64,000 nucleotides of DNA from Rivularia sp. MS3 (lineage in GTDB: Bacteria > Cyanobacteriota > Cyanobacteriia > Cyanobacteriales > Nostocaceae), in contig JAHCMI010000012.1 in the NCBI GenBank assembly GCA_019192545.1, positions 62,001 to 126,000 of the forward strand, given 5' to 3'. A program made the position numbers and the translations under genes. The notes below the pieces were generated by a model. That model saw only the letters and a program-made list of their open reading frames with translations, had not been told where the DNA came from and did not search any database. Positions 26,277 through 35,178 of the stretch are shown here, in pieces. Numbering within the stretch: the first letter of the stretch is position 1; each line of letters opens with the position of its first letter.

Positions 26277-27578
26277 TTAATTATCCGGTTCTTCTACCCT
26301 TGCCGTAATTCCCTTTTGCTTGAGAAGTTCTAAATGGTCTTTTAGCCTCTTTTTAGATTTAAAGGCACCTAAATAAACATATTTACCTTCTGGAGACAAA
26401 TATGCATCTGGAATTACTTTCTTAACAGAAGCTAAAGTATTACCTGTATTATCAACGATGACATTATAAAACCCGCCACTGGATGGTTGGATGTCGTCAA
26501 GGTTTTGAGGGGTTGATGGTGGTGCTTCAGTTACCGGGGTAGATGGTGTATTCGCGGTCACGGGTGGTGACATTTGTTCTACCGTAGCTTGACTTGTTAC
26601 CGGAGTTGATGGTTTGGCTGCGGTTGTAGGTTTTGCTCTGGGTGTGGCTCCGGCTATATCATCAATATTGTTTATATCTGGAAGTTCATTTTTTGCCAGA
26701 TTCGGATTTCTCGATGGAGCGGTTAATTTCGGCTCATCAGATTTTATATCACTAACATTTTCGGTATTCTCACTGCTAACTTGTTGATTGCGCTTGAATA
26801 ATCCGCCGAAACTGAGTGAAGGTAGGTTATTTAAATTAAAAATGATATACCCAAAAGTAATACTTGAAACCAAAAGTAATGCCATCGAGCCAATGCTTAA
26901 AGGTGATAGCAGACTGTCATTATTATTTTTTGGTTTTTTGGTTTGGGGTTGTTGCTGTTCTTCTTGTAGGCTTCGCAGCAGAGCTTCAGAAGATTCTAAA
27001 TAATCATCTGGTTGCTTAGTATTGTCTTCGGGTGTGGGTATATTATCTTGTGGAATGCTTCCATTTGTTACCGCTTTGACGATGCTGCTTTGGTTTGCAG
27101 TCTCTGGCGTGCTTTGATTCTGAGCTTTTGTTGTTGCTTCAGGAAATGGTACAGCTTGCTGTTGACTAGCAGCAGTTTCGGAAAGCGGAATTTCAGAATT
27201 ATTGTTTTGATTAAAAGTTACCTCTGGCGAAGCTGCCGGTACGGGAGGAGGCGGTGGTGTTTTGATTTCGCTCTTAGTTTCTTTGGGTGTACTTGCTTGC
27301 TGCTGTCTTATGTAAGCAGCAGCTTCTTCTGCTGTTAAACTCTGCTGATTTTTGCTATTAGCAGCAGATATAGCATTTTGAACTTGGGGTTTTCGGGCAA
27401 TCAAACTGCCCAAACTTTTCGGAGTTGGAGTTCTACGCGCAATTCGCGTTCGACGATACCGTGCTAATTCTTCATCTAGCTGTACTTCTAAAGTTGCTAG
27501 AGCCGCACTAAGTGCCGGTTTTAGATTTGATGTTTTAGATGTTTGATTACCAGAATAATATAGGGGGTTTTCACTCAT
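26277..27578 (-). CDS. Single-pass membrane protein with C-terminal SPOR-like domain
   Basis: 433 residues. Residues 1-225 are cytosolic, Pro/Gln/Asn-rich and largely disordered, with a short helical segment at 25-50 (AALATLEVQLDEELARYRR). A single transmembrane helix lies about 230-252 (LSIGSMALLLVSSITFGYIIF). The periplasmic part is another low-complexity Thr/Pro linker and ends in a ~65-residue SPOR-like domain (FYNVIVDNTG, YVYLGAFKSKKRLKDHLELLK, ITARVEE). SPOR domains bind denuded peptidoglycan at division sites, so a cell-division or septum role is plausible. A GGAGG ribosome binding site lies in the sequence just upstream. Confidence 0.8.
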   Translation of the reverse strand: MSENPLYYSGNQTSKTSNLKPALSAALATLEVQLDEELARYRRTRIARRTPTPKSLGSLIARKPQVQNAISAANSKNQQSLTAEEAAAYIRQQQASTPKETKSEIKTPPPPPVPAASPEVTFNQNNNSEIPLSETAASQQQAVPFPEATTKAQNQSTPETANQSSIVKAVTNGSIPQDNIPTPEDNTKQPDDYLESSEALLRSLQEEQQQPQTKKPKNNNDSLLSPLSIGSMALLLVSSITFGYIIFNLNNLPSLSFGGLFKRNQQVSSENTENVSDIKSDEPKLTAPSRNPNLAKNELPDINNIDDIAGATPRAKPTTAAKPSTPVTSQATVEQMSPPVTANTPSTPVTEAPPSTPQNLDDIQPSSGGFYNVIVDNTGNTLASVKKVIPDAYLSPEGKYVYLGAFKSKKRLKDHLELLKQKGITARVEEPDN

Positions 27579-27793
27579 AGCCCGTGTGCCTCCGTACCGA
27601 CTGCCAAATTATCCACCGTGTAACAATTTTCTCGCGTAAAACTATGACATGTTGATCGGATTAGCGCTATCGTGCCAATCCAGACGACTATCTCCTGTGA
27701 AAACGAGGAAGCTTGATAAAACCTGCTCCGATTTTCAGGAGTCATCTCGGGTAAAACAAATACCCTTGTGCCAATCCTAGCGAAAATTATCAT
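27579..27793 (-). other. Possible 72-residue leader ORF or structured leader
   Basis: An ATG at 27793 opens a 72-codon frame whose stop overlaps the start of the SPOR-like gene (ATGA). The peptide has no recognisable domain. The DNA is richer in G and C than the spacers around it and contains a hairpin GGATTGGC / GCTAATCC (about 27656-27679) plus a second copy of GGATTGGCAC near 27775. It may be a short translated leader, a regulatory RNA or a real small protein; I cannot decide from the sequence. Confidence 0.35.
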
Positions 27794-27843
27794 AGTTATA
27801 TGATTTCACCAAGATGTAATTCTTGCACCCACTTTTATTAAAG

Positions 27844-28389
27844 ATGTCATTTGAATCAATTCCAGATATTCTAGACCAGTTACAGATTGAATTTTTATAC
27901 AAGCAACAACCTATACAGCGCTTGCTTGACTGTTGGCAAGAAGTAGTGGGAGAAGTTATCGCTACTCACACTCAGCCTGTATCCATTGATAGAGGTATTT
28001 TATGGGTGGCAACTTCTAGTGCTGTTTGGGCGCAGAATCTGACTTTTGAGCGTCAAAAATTTTTGAAGCAATTAAATCAAATATTACCAAATCCCTTGGT
28101 AGATATACGTTTTTCTACCGCTCGTTGGCAGCGCACTGAAAAAAAATCTTTTCAGGAACCAAATATTTCATCTACAGACCATCCGAGCTATTTAGGAAAT
28201 AGCTTCAATCAAATACCACTAAATCAATGCCAACCTAAAAACCCCGGAACTGCTTTTGCTAATTGGGCGCAAACAATAAAAACGCGATACTCGCATTTAC
28301 CTGTTTGTCCCAACTGCGAATCTCCCACTCCCCAAGGTGAATTACAACGTTGGGGTGTTTGTTCGATTTGCGCTGCTAGGTCTTTTTGA
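27844..28389 (+). CDS. DUF721/DciA-like protein with C-terminal zinc ribbon
   Basis: 181 residues from the ATG at 27844; the frame also contains a TTG at 27823, but the N-terminus MSFESIPDILDQL fits the family better. DUF721 (DciA) proteins load or stimulate the replicative helicase in bacteria lacking DnaC. The core is WQEVVGEVIATHTQPVSID, LWVATSSAVWAQNLTFER and LPNPLVDIRF. The C-terminal CPNC then CSIC pair (about 158-176) is a zinc-ribbon, which is not part of minimal DciA. Function in replication is inferred from the family. Confidence 0.82.
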   Translation: MSFESIPDILDQLQIEFLYKQQPIQRLLDCWQEVVGEVIATHTQPVSIDRGILWVATSSAVWAQNLTFERQKFLKQLNQILPNPLVDIRFSTARWQRTEKKSFQEPNISSTDHPSYLGNSFNQIPLNQCQPKNPGTAFANWAQTIKTRYSHLPVCPNCESPTPQGELQRWGVCSICAARSF

Positions 28390-28777
28390 ATGGGGAGCAG
28401 AGACTTTAGGAGATTGCAATTGATAATTATGTTTTGATTATTCTTTAGGGAGAATTGTTATTTTACAGTAAATCTTAAGTTTTAAGCGTTAGTCCTTGAA
28501 GCTGACTGTAGCTATGCTCCTATATCTAAAGCAGGCTAATTAATCGCGATCCCTGATTAGTTTAGACACAGAATCCTAAGATAATTTGAAAGACTTTTGT
28601 TTCTTTTTCGTTACATAAAAATTTAAAAATATGACAAAAACATAAAGAGATTATAAAGCTTATTTTCTGTTGGGATCGCGAAAACTTAGACGCAATCATA
28701 GCTTTATGGGTTTATTCCGTATTTATGTCTAGGAGCAGAATAGTAGAAGTAAATCAGCCCAGCATACGGCGTAAAAA
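28390..28777. other. Intergenic region
   Basis: 388 bp, AT-rich. I see no gene or strong hairpin. It presumably carries the promoter for the four-Cys gene at 28778. Confidence 0.55.
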
Positions 28778-29074
28778 ATGAAAAGCATCCAAATCTTCAC
28801 TTCAGCCTGCCGAAATTGTCGTCACTTTGCACCCGAAGGTCGGCGTGGAGGAGTATGTCAGCAACTCGGAGCGCCAGTACGTGGAAGTTGGAAAGCCTGT
28901 TCTTTAGCAGCCCCTCCCTTCGCCCCTTCATGGGAAACCTTGGAAGATGCTTGGAGTTTGCCGGATGCTACTCCGTTATTAGCAAAGAGTTCTCAAAGCT
29001 TAGCTCTGAGTAATATAGAAGCATCAATCGAGCAAGAATCGACCCCGGTTAAAGCAGAAGCCTTATTAAGTTAA
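28778..29074 (+). CDS. Small four-cysteine protein, uncharacterised
   Basis: 98 residues. Cysteines at 11, 14, 27 and 41 (CRNCRHF, GGVCQQLG, GSWKACSLA) form a C-x2-C-x12-C-x13-C pattern that could bind zinc or an Fe-S cluster. The C-terminal half is low-complexity and Ser/Ala-rich. No signal or membrane segment. An overlapping frame at 28816-29013 has no comparable features. I know similar small proteins are conserved in cyanobacteria but cannot name a family. A terminator at 29288-29319 lies 214 bp downstream. Confidence 0.75.
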   Translation: MKSIQIFTSACRNCRHFAPEGRRGGVCQQLGAPVRGSWKACSLAAPPFAPSWETLEDAWSLPDATPLLAKSSQSLALSNIEASIEQESTPVKAEALLS

Positions 29075-29287
29075 AATTAAGTTAAATGTATCTGTGAGGA
29101 GAATTGTTCCCTTATTCGTGGAAAACTTGAACGGTTAAGTTTCTATATAAGAAATGCATAGCAACTTTAAATTTACAAACAATTAAGCCGTTTAATTCGA
29201 GCGATGAATCGGTTAAGTTTATATAAATAAAATTTGTTTTAAAAGATTTTAGCAGTGAGTACTTACTTCACCCTTGGACTCACAAAG

Positions 29288-29319
29288 AATTGCACCCTTG
29301 AAGTACTGGGTGCAATTTT
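29288..29319 (+). terminator. Intrinsic terminator
   Basis: AATTGCACCC / GGGTGCAATT, 10-bp perfect stem with a 10-nt loop and T run, downstream of the four-Cys gene. Confidence 0.8.
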
Positions 29320-29471
29320 CATGTTTATCGTGGCTAAAACATCATAGAAAGAAATTAATTCTTAATCATAGCGAATTTCAGTTGAGTAGAATACACGCTA
29401 CACCTCACCCCGCCCTACGGGCACCCCTCTCCTTATAAAGGAGAAGGGAAGGTGCAATGAATGAGAGCATC

Positions 29472-29500
29472 TGTATTGCATCCAAGTGAAAACCGCTATA
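29472..29500. repeat. Dispersed repeat copy 2
   Basis: Matches 3691-3719 with three differences; non-coding. Confidence 0.6.
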
Positions 29501-29507
29501 TTAACTG

Positions 29508-29584
29508 CTTGCTGCTCGCTGTTCACTATTAACTATTAACTGTTAACTGCTCACTGTTCACTGCTCACTGCTCACTGTTCACTG
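29508..29584. repeat. CTGTTCA/CTGCTCA heptamer repeats
   Basis: About ten 7-bp units of the ACTGTTC, ACTGCTC and ACTATTA type, running up to the last codon of menB on the other strand. Confidence 0.85.
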
Positions 29585-30418
29585 TCATGGTAACCAAGGA
29601 TATTGACGAAAATCCGGCTTACGCTTTTCTAAGAATGCCTGTTTTCCTTCGCTTCCTTCTTCAGTCATGTAATAAAGTAAAGTGGCATTTCCAGCAAGTT
29701 CTTGTAAACCAGCTTGTCCGTCACAGTCAGCATTAAACGCAGCTTTTAAACAGCGAATTGCAATAGGGCTTTTCTCTAAAATTTCTTGTGCCCATTGGAT
29801 ACCTTCAGCTTCTAATTGCTCTACTGGTACAACAGTATTCACTAAACCCATATCTAAAGCTTGTTGAGCGCTGTACTGACGACACAAAAACCAGATTTCG
29901 CGAGCTTTTTTTTGTCCGACACAACGGGCTAAATAACTTGCACCAAAACCACCATCAAAGCTGCCAACTTTTGGCCCGGTTTGTCCGAACACTGCATTAT
30001 CGGCGGCAATTGTCAAGTCACAAATTAAATGTAAAACGTGCCCTCCCCCAATTGCGTAACCCGCAACCAAGGCAATTACAACTTTGGGCATGGAGCGAAT
30101 CAGGCGTTGTAAGTCTAATACATTCAAGCGGGGAGTTCCCTCATCATCGATATACCCGGCTTTTCCACGCACGCTTTGGTCGCCGCCCGAACAGAACGCA
30201 TATTTACCGTCAGTATGAGGTCCCGCGCCAGTAAATAAAACTACGCCAATACTAGAATCTTCGCGGGCATCGCAGAAAGCTTGGTAAAGTTCAAAAACAG
30301 TTTTCGGACGGAAAGCATTGCGTTTATGGGGACGGTTAATAGTGATTTTCGCAATACCATCGGCTTTATGATAAAGAATATCTTCGTAGGTTTTGGCGGT
30401 TTGCCAGTTGATTTGCAT
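29585..30418 (-). CDS. menB: 1,4-dihydroxy-2-naphthoyl-CoA synthase
   Basis: 277 residues, full-length MenB. It cyclises O-succinylbenzoyl-CoA in the pathway to phylloquinone, the photosystem I secondary acceptor. The crotonase fold is complete: [11 protein letters not shown], oxyanion [49 protein letters not shown] and the C-terminal [22 protein letters not shown] in part. The MenB marker [18 protein letters not shown] distinguishes it from enoyl-CoA hydratases. It lies 166 bp downstream of menD in the same direction, probably one transcript despite heptamer repeats between them. Confidence 0.97.
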   Translation of the reverse strand: MQINWQTAKTYEDILYHKADGIAKITINRPHKRNAFRPKTVFELYQAFCDAREDSSIGVVLFTGAGPHTDGKYAFCSGGDQSVRGKAGYIDDEGTPRLNVLDLQRLIRSMPKVVIALVAGYAIGGGHVLHLICDLTIAADNAVFGQTGPKVGSFDGGFGASYLARCVGQKKAREIWFLCRQYSAQQALDMGLVNTVVPVEQLEAEGIQWAQEILEKSPIAIRCLKAAFNADCDGQAGLQELAGNATLLYYMTEEGSEGKQAFLEKRKPDFRQYPWLP

Positions 30419-30524
30419 TATTGGTCGTTAGTCATGAGTCATTAGTCATTATCTAATAGCTGTGGCGTTAGAAAATGTCATTAGCCATATTGATAACCGT
30501 TACAAAACCCTCATACTGTTTTTT

Positions 30525-30550
30525 TTAACCTTTAACCTCTAACCTTTAAT
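30525..30550. repeat. STRR heptamer repeat TTAACCT
   Basis: Three to four TTAACCT/CTAACCT units between menD and menB; the same unit as at 7361-7395. Confidence 0.85.
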
Positions 30551-30584
30551 TTAAGCAGTCTTAGCCGTAACATACCCTACAAGA

Positions 30585-32351
30585 TTAATTCATTATTTTC
30601 CTTAAGTTATCTTTACGCCATTTGGCATCGGCTTTACGATTGGTGCGTATTTCTAAAACCCTAATTCCCTTGCTAGGTAATGGATTCAAGTTGTTTTGCA
30701 AGTCTTCCCAATTAGTCATTAACTTGTATTCAACACCGTAGGTTTTACAAAGTTGCTCAAAGTCTATATTCTGTGGAGTTGCAAACAACTCTTCAAAGGG
30801 TGGTTCAAATTCTGATATTGGCAGCATTTCAAAAATTCCACCGCCATTGTTATTAATTAATACTATAGTTAGATGTCCAATAAATTTATTTCTGGTCAAA
30901 AAACCGTTAGTATCGTGCAGCAAAGCTAAGTCACCTGTTAACATGACGCTGCTTTGTTGATGATGAGCGATTCCTAAAGCAGTTGACAAAGTACCATCGA
31001 TACCATTTGCACCACGATTGAAAAATGGCTTAATTCCTAAATTATTTGGTTTCCAGAAAAACTCAACATCCCTTACCGGCATACTATTAGATATAAACAA
31101 GGGTGTTTCGGGTGGTAAAACTTGAGAAAGCAGCCAAGCGGCTTTACCTTCAAATAACTCTTGTTTTGGCGCTAAAGTTTTATCGATATTTTTTCTCACC
31201 CGATTTTCAGTACTCAACCACATTTGAAGATAATCATCTTTTTGCGCTCCTAGCTTGCCTCCTTGTTTTTCTACTCCCCATACCAAATCTTCAATATTAA
31301 TCCGCAAATGAACCACCCTTCCATGTAAAGCATCAATATTGTGATTGGAAGACTCTATTATCCAGCGTAGAGGATTATTATCATTCAACCATTGACGTAG
31401 TATTTTGCTCGTCGGCATTTCGCCGATTTGAATTACTACTTCTGGATGTAACTCAGTTGCTAAATTTCGACTTCTTAAAATTAAATCGTAGGTAGAAATG
31501 ATATAGGGGTTGAGTAAAGCATGATTTCTGACTGGTGATAATCCCTCTGCCAAAACTGGGAATTTGAAATTTTTGGCAAGCTGGGCGATCGCTCTACAAT
31601 ACTTTGATGGTTGCTGAGGTTGAGCAACTCCAGCAATGATAATTCCTCGTTTTGTTTCTAGCCATTTTTGAGGGATTGAGAAAGAAGAATGAATAAATGT
31701 TTGTTGACATTTGTGCGTAACTGCGGCAAAAAACTCTTCTGAGCTAAAGTTTGATTGCAATGATTTTAAATTTTCTTTATTAAAATCATTTTTATCGCTG
31801 ATTGGTGGAAGAGGGTCGCGAAAAGGTATATTTAAATGTACTGGGCCAGAAACGGGATAAAGCGTTTGTTCGTAAGCGTATATTGTGGTTTGACGTAAAT
31901 AAGCTAACATTTCTGGTGTTAAGCTGGGGATTGCTAATTCTGCTTGCCAATTAGGATAATTAGCAAATAGTTTTAACTGATCGATGGTTTGCCCCGAATG
32001 GCAATTACGCAATTCCGCCGGTCTATCTGCTGTTAATAATAGTAAAGGTACGCGGCTATAATTTGCTTCCACAACTGCGGAATAAAAATTTACTCCTGCC
32101 GTACCGGAAGTGCAAACTATAGCAACGGGTAAGCCAGTCGCTTTGGCTCTACCCAAAGCGAAAAAAGCAGCTGAACGTTCATCAAGAATCGGAATAACTT
32201 CTATATCTGGTTGAGAAAGAGCAAAAGCAACCGTCAAAGGAGTTGAACGAGAACCCGGACAAATTACAGCGCAAGTCAAACCCAATCGTTTAAGGGTTTG
32301 GGTAAATATAGAAGCCCAAACTTCGTTGATATTTCTAAATCCAATCGGCAT
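30585..32351 (-). CDS. menD: 2-succinyl-5-enolpyruvyl-6-hydroxy-3-cyclohexene-1-carboxylate synthase
   Basis: 588 residues, full length. MenD is the ThDP- and Mg-dependent step that joins isochorismate with 2-oxoglutarate in phylloquinone synthesis. Seen are the N-terminal VICPGSRSTPLTVAFA, the catalytic Glu region LDERSAAFFALGRAKA, CTSGTAGVNFYSAVVEA, and the ThDP/Mg-binding GDLALLHDTNG followed by INNNGGGIFEML. All three ThDP-enzyme domains are present. It heads a likely menD-menB transcript. The ATG at 32351 gives the MPIGFRNINEVW N-terminus typical for cyanobacterial MenD. Confidence 0.97.
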   Translation of the reverse strand: MPIGFRNINEVWASIFTQTLKRLGLTCAVICPGSRSTPLTVAFALSQPDIEVIPILDERSAAFFALGRAKATGLPVAIVCTSGTAGVNFYSAVVEANYSRVPLLLLTADRPAELRNCHSGQTIDQLKLFANYPNWQAELAIPSLTPEMLAYLRQTTIYAYEQTLYPVSGPVHLNIPFRDPLPPISDKNDFNKENLKSLQSNFSSEEFFAAVTHKCQQTFIHSSFSIPQKWLETKRGIIIAGVAQPQQPSKYCRAIAQLAKNFKFPVLAEGLSPVRNHALLNPYIISTYDLILRSRNLATELHPEVVIQIGEMPTSKILRQWLNDNNPLRWIIESSNHNIDALHGRVVHLRINIEDLVWGVEKQGGKLGAQKDDYLQMWLSTENRVRKNIDKTLAPKQELFEGKAAWLLSQVLPPETPLFISNSMPVRDVEFFWKPNNLGIKPFFNRGANGIDGTLSTALGIAHHQQSSVMLTGDLALLHDTNGFLTRNKFIGHLTIVLINNNGGGIFEMLPISEFEPPFEELFATPQNIDFEQLCKTYGVEYKLMTNWEDLQNNLNPLPSKGIRVLEIRTNRKADAKWRKDNLRKIMN

Positions 32352-32365
32352 GAAAAAATCAGGTT

Positions 32366-32479
32366 AAAGGTTAAAAGTTCAAAGTTAGAGGTTAAACATG
32401 AAATATTTATAACTTCTAACTTCTAATTCCTAACTTTAAACTCTTAACTCTTAACTCCTAACTCCTAACTCCTAACTCA
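32366..32479. repeat. TTAGAGGT/CTAACTC heptamer repeats
   Basis: A run of about a dozen loosely conserved 7-bp units (CTAACTC, CTTAACT, CTAATTC) fills the spacer between menD and folB up to the folB start codon. Confidence 0.8.
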
Positions 32480-32481
32480 TT

Positions 32482-32841
32482 ATGGACTGCATCTACTTAA
32501 CGGGAATTCGCGCTTACGGTTACACTGGCTATCTAAAAGAGGAACAAGTATTAGGACAATGGTTTGAGGTGGATGTAAGGTTATGGTTGGATTTAAGTAT
32601 ATCTGCTCAAACTGACGCTATTCAAGATACTATCGATTACCGCAGCGTCATTGGTTTAGTGCAGGAAAAAATCAAAACTTCAAAGTTCGCTTTGGTTGAA
32701 CGTCTTGCTGGCACTATCGCAGATTCTATTTTACAAAAATGCAATTTGGTAAAGCAAGTTCAAGTGGTATTGAGTAAACCTGCTGCACCAATTCCAGATT
32801 TTGGCGGCAAAATTACTATTGAACTGATTAGAAGCAAATAG
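32482..32841 (+). CDS. folB: Dihydroneopterin aldolase
   Basis: 119 residues, full-length single-domain FolB. It cleaves 7,8-dihydroneopterin in folate biosynthesis. The fold is marked by IYLTGIRAYGYTGYLKEEQ (with the catalytic Tyr), the Glu-containing VEVDVRL-equivalent FEVDVRLWLD, TIDYRSV, FALVERLAGTIAD and VQVVLSKPAAPIPDFGG. Divergent from menD. The ATG follows directly after heptamer repeats and has no clear ribosome binding site, so it may be translated from a leader-poor transcript. Confidence 0.95.
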   Translation: MDCIYLTGIRAYGYTGYLKEEQVLGQWFEVDVRLWLDLSISAQTDAIQDTIDYRSVIGLVQEKIKTSKFALVERLAGTIADSILQKCNLVKQVQVVLSKPAAPIPDFGGKITIELIRSK

Positions 32842-33900
32842 TTACTTAAAGCAAGCAGCAGAAAAATATAGGTAATACGAGTTGCGATACGCTTTAGCGT
32901 TGCCCTTGATATCGCACTTTTAAATCTAAATAGATGTGCGGCTAGATCCCATCGCAGGATAAATGTAAATTATTAATAAAAATTTTTCTAGTGGGGCATT
33001 TTGCCCGCGTTTCGTACACGACTTAAATATGCAAGGTACTAATAATGTTATTGATTGATTAATAAACTGCTAACTCGAATGCCTACAACTGAATAAGCTT
33101 ATAAAGTTTACTAGTTAATTGCTGATTTTTTATATCTTATTGCATATTTTCAGATCGGGCACAAATTGCATATTCTTAATATAGAGTTGGTAGACTTCGA
33201 GCTTATGTAACTTTACAAAAATTAAAGCGATATTTATTTACGGTTCAAATGTAGATATGGACTATTTATGGAACATAAAAGCAAAAATTAGTGGAGTTAA
33301 AAAAACATAATTATAGGTATTTCTTAAAAAAGTGCTTTTTATCTGAGAATACAGGCTATAAGCTCTTTCAGAAGCAAGTTTAGTAAAACTTTTCATCGAT
33401 TGCGATTCTGTTATTGCGATTTGAAGATACTATACGTATGTATTCGATTTCAAGACTTTTATTTGATAGTTATATTTAATTATCTGCCATAGAAAGCCTT
33501 GCTCAAAACATAATCTGATTTTGAAGTTCAATTTAATAAATGATATGTAAATATCTAAATAGTGACGTTTTTTTTATTTACTTAAGTAAAAACCACAGTA
33601 ATATCGATTTATCGCATAAATAATTATAGCTAAGAGCGAAAAAGATAGCTTTTATACAAGGCGCTTTTGAATATATTAATAATTAGCTATAATAACTTGG
33701 CATTCTATCTGTCAAACAATCAAATAAATGTATCACAAGGCAATAGCAATTGTAGAAGGTCAATGGCAGTAAATCAAATAAACAAGATTGTGAGGTAGGA
33801 ACAATGCTGTTTTCAATATTGATTATGATTAGAGTATTGAGATTTTAATCAGCTTGAAAGTTGCAAAACAACTGAATTTTAAGCAGTGAGTAAATAGCGC
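32842..33900. other. Long intergenic region, nothing recognised
   Basis: 1059 bp, the longest spacer in the window. AT-rich, without a credible ORF, RNA gene or strong terminator. A short G+C-containing patch near 32878-32920 (GATACGCTTTAGCG) resembles spacer repeats. It must hold the promoter of the GGDEF gene. Confidence 0.6.
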
Positions 33901-35178
33901 ATGAGCAACCTAAAAGTTTTTCTTGATGAAGAGAAACCAGCCCAGACTTGTTCCGTTAAGAAAAATTTACAAAAGTTTTGGAGCCGCGTTCTGAAAGTTA
34001 ATGATGCGATTGAAAAGATAATTGCAAAGGTTGTAGAAAATATTCAAAGTTTTATTTTGAGTGATATTTTGTTGATTAAAGAATGCAATGGAAGAATAGC
34101 AGTCGTCGTTCAAAGATATCATTTGGATTCTGTACTATATTTGACAGGAATTTGGAAGATTACGAAAAATATTAATAAATATTTTACCCACTTTTATAAA
34201 CCTTTTATAACAAGAGACTCGCATATGGTTAGCAAAATGCCTACCTTCAACAATCAACTAAGTAGAGGATTTCAACCGCAAAGGCAAAATTTCAACGCAG
34301 TAATCAATAGTATGGGTTGTGGGGTTATTGTCACAGATGTTAATAGCTGTATCAAAACTATTAATCCTGTTGCAGAAAAACTAACTGGCTGGTCAAAAAA
34401 TGAAGCTATTGGTAAAAACTTGTTGGAAGTTTTTCTTCTCAAAGATGCCGACACAGAAGAAGAAATTGGCAATTTAGCTGCACGTGCAATGAAGAGGGGT
34501 GAAATTTTGAATTTACCGGAAAACTGTAAGCTAGTAGCTAAAAATGGTAGCGAAATATCAGTTGGCGATACTGTTTCACCCGTGCGAGGAGATGAAGGGG
34601 AAATATTAGGAGCGGTATTGGTATTTCAGGATATTAGCAAACGAAAAACGATAGAAGCCGAACTTATACGCAATGCTTTCTATGATTCCATAACGGGTTT
34701 ACCCAATAGAGTTTTGTTTATCGATAGACTTACACAGGCTTTTGAACATAGTAAACGTAGAAAGAATTATTGTTTTGCCGTGTTGTTTGTTGATTTAGAT
34801 GGTTTTAAGGGCATTAACGATAAATTTGGTCATGGAATGGGAGATAAATTACTGATAGATATAAGTCAACTTTTGAAGCGCAGCTTGCGCGCAGGAGATA
34901 CTGTAGCTAGATTTGGCGGCGATGAATTCGCTATTCTTTTAGAAGACATTAAAGATGTTAGCGATGCTATTAATGTTGCCATACGCATTCAAGAAAATTT
35001 GGAAACGCCTTTCGATATCAACGAGCGTAAGATTTTGCTCACGGCGAGTATTGGTATTGCTTTGAGCAACCCGAGACATCAAGAACCCTTGAATTTATTA
35101 GATGATGCAGACAAGGCCATGTATCAAACTAAACAACAAGGTAAGGCTGGATATAGAGTCTTTGACGCTGAATCGTAA
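33901..35178 (+). CDS. PAS-GGDEF diguanylate cyclase
   Basis: 425 residues, cytosolic. Residues 1-125 are an unassigned N-terminal region. A PAS domain spans about 128-245 (FNAVINSMGCGVIVTDVN, INPVAEKLTGWS, VLVFQDIS). The GGDEF cyclase domain follows (about 255-420): YDSITGLPNR, FVDLDGFKGINDKFGHGMGD, active site FGGDEF (339-343), and an intact inhibitory I-site RAGD (330-333) exactly five residues upstream. Both residues needed for c-di-GMP synthesis and for product inhibition are present. The PAS ligand is unknown. Confidence 0.93.
   Translation: MSNLKVFLDEEKPAQTCSVKKNLQKFWSRVLKVNDAIEKIIAKVVENIQSFILSDILLIKECNGRIAVVVQRYHLDSVLYLTGIWKITKNINKYFTHFYKPFITRDSHMVSKMPTFNNQLSRGFQPQRQNFNAVINSMGCGVIVTDVNSCIKTINPVAEKLTGWSKNEAIGKNLLEVFLLKDADTEEEIGNLAARAMKRGEILNLPENCKLVAKNGSEISVGDTVSPVRGDEGEILGAVLVFQDISKRKTIEAELIRNAFYDSITGLPNRVLFIDRLTQAFEHSKRRKNYCFAVLFVDLDGFKGINDKFGHGMGDKLLIDISQLLKRSLRAGDTVARFGGDEFAILLEDIKDVSDAINVAIRIQENLETPFDINERKILLTASIGIALSNPRHQEPLNLLDDADKAMYQTKQQGKAGYRVFDAES

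Larger units (their letters stand above)
29075..29584. other. Intergenic region with terminator and repeats
   Basis: 510 bp. It holds the terminator at 29288-29319, a GC-rich dispersed element (about 29402-29456, CCCTCTCCTTATAAAGGAG, partly repeated at 35464-35500), the dispersed repeat at 29472-29500 and heptamer repeats up to the menB stop codon. Confidence 0.6.

Noticed and set aside
28816-29013. Overlapping frame in the four-Cys gene
   Set aside because: Shadow frame; lacks the Cys pattern and any motif.
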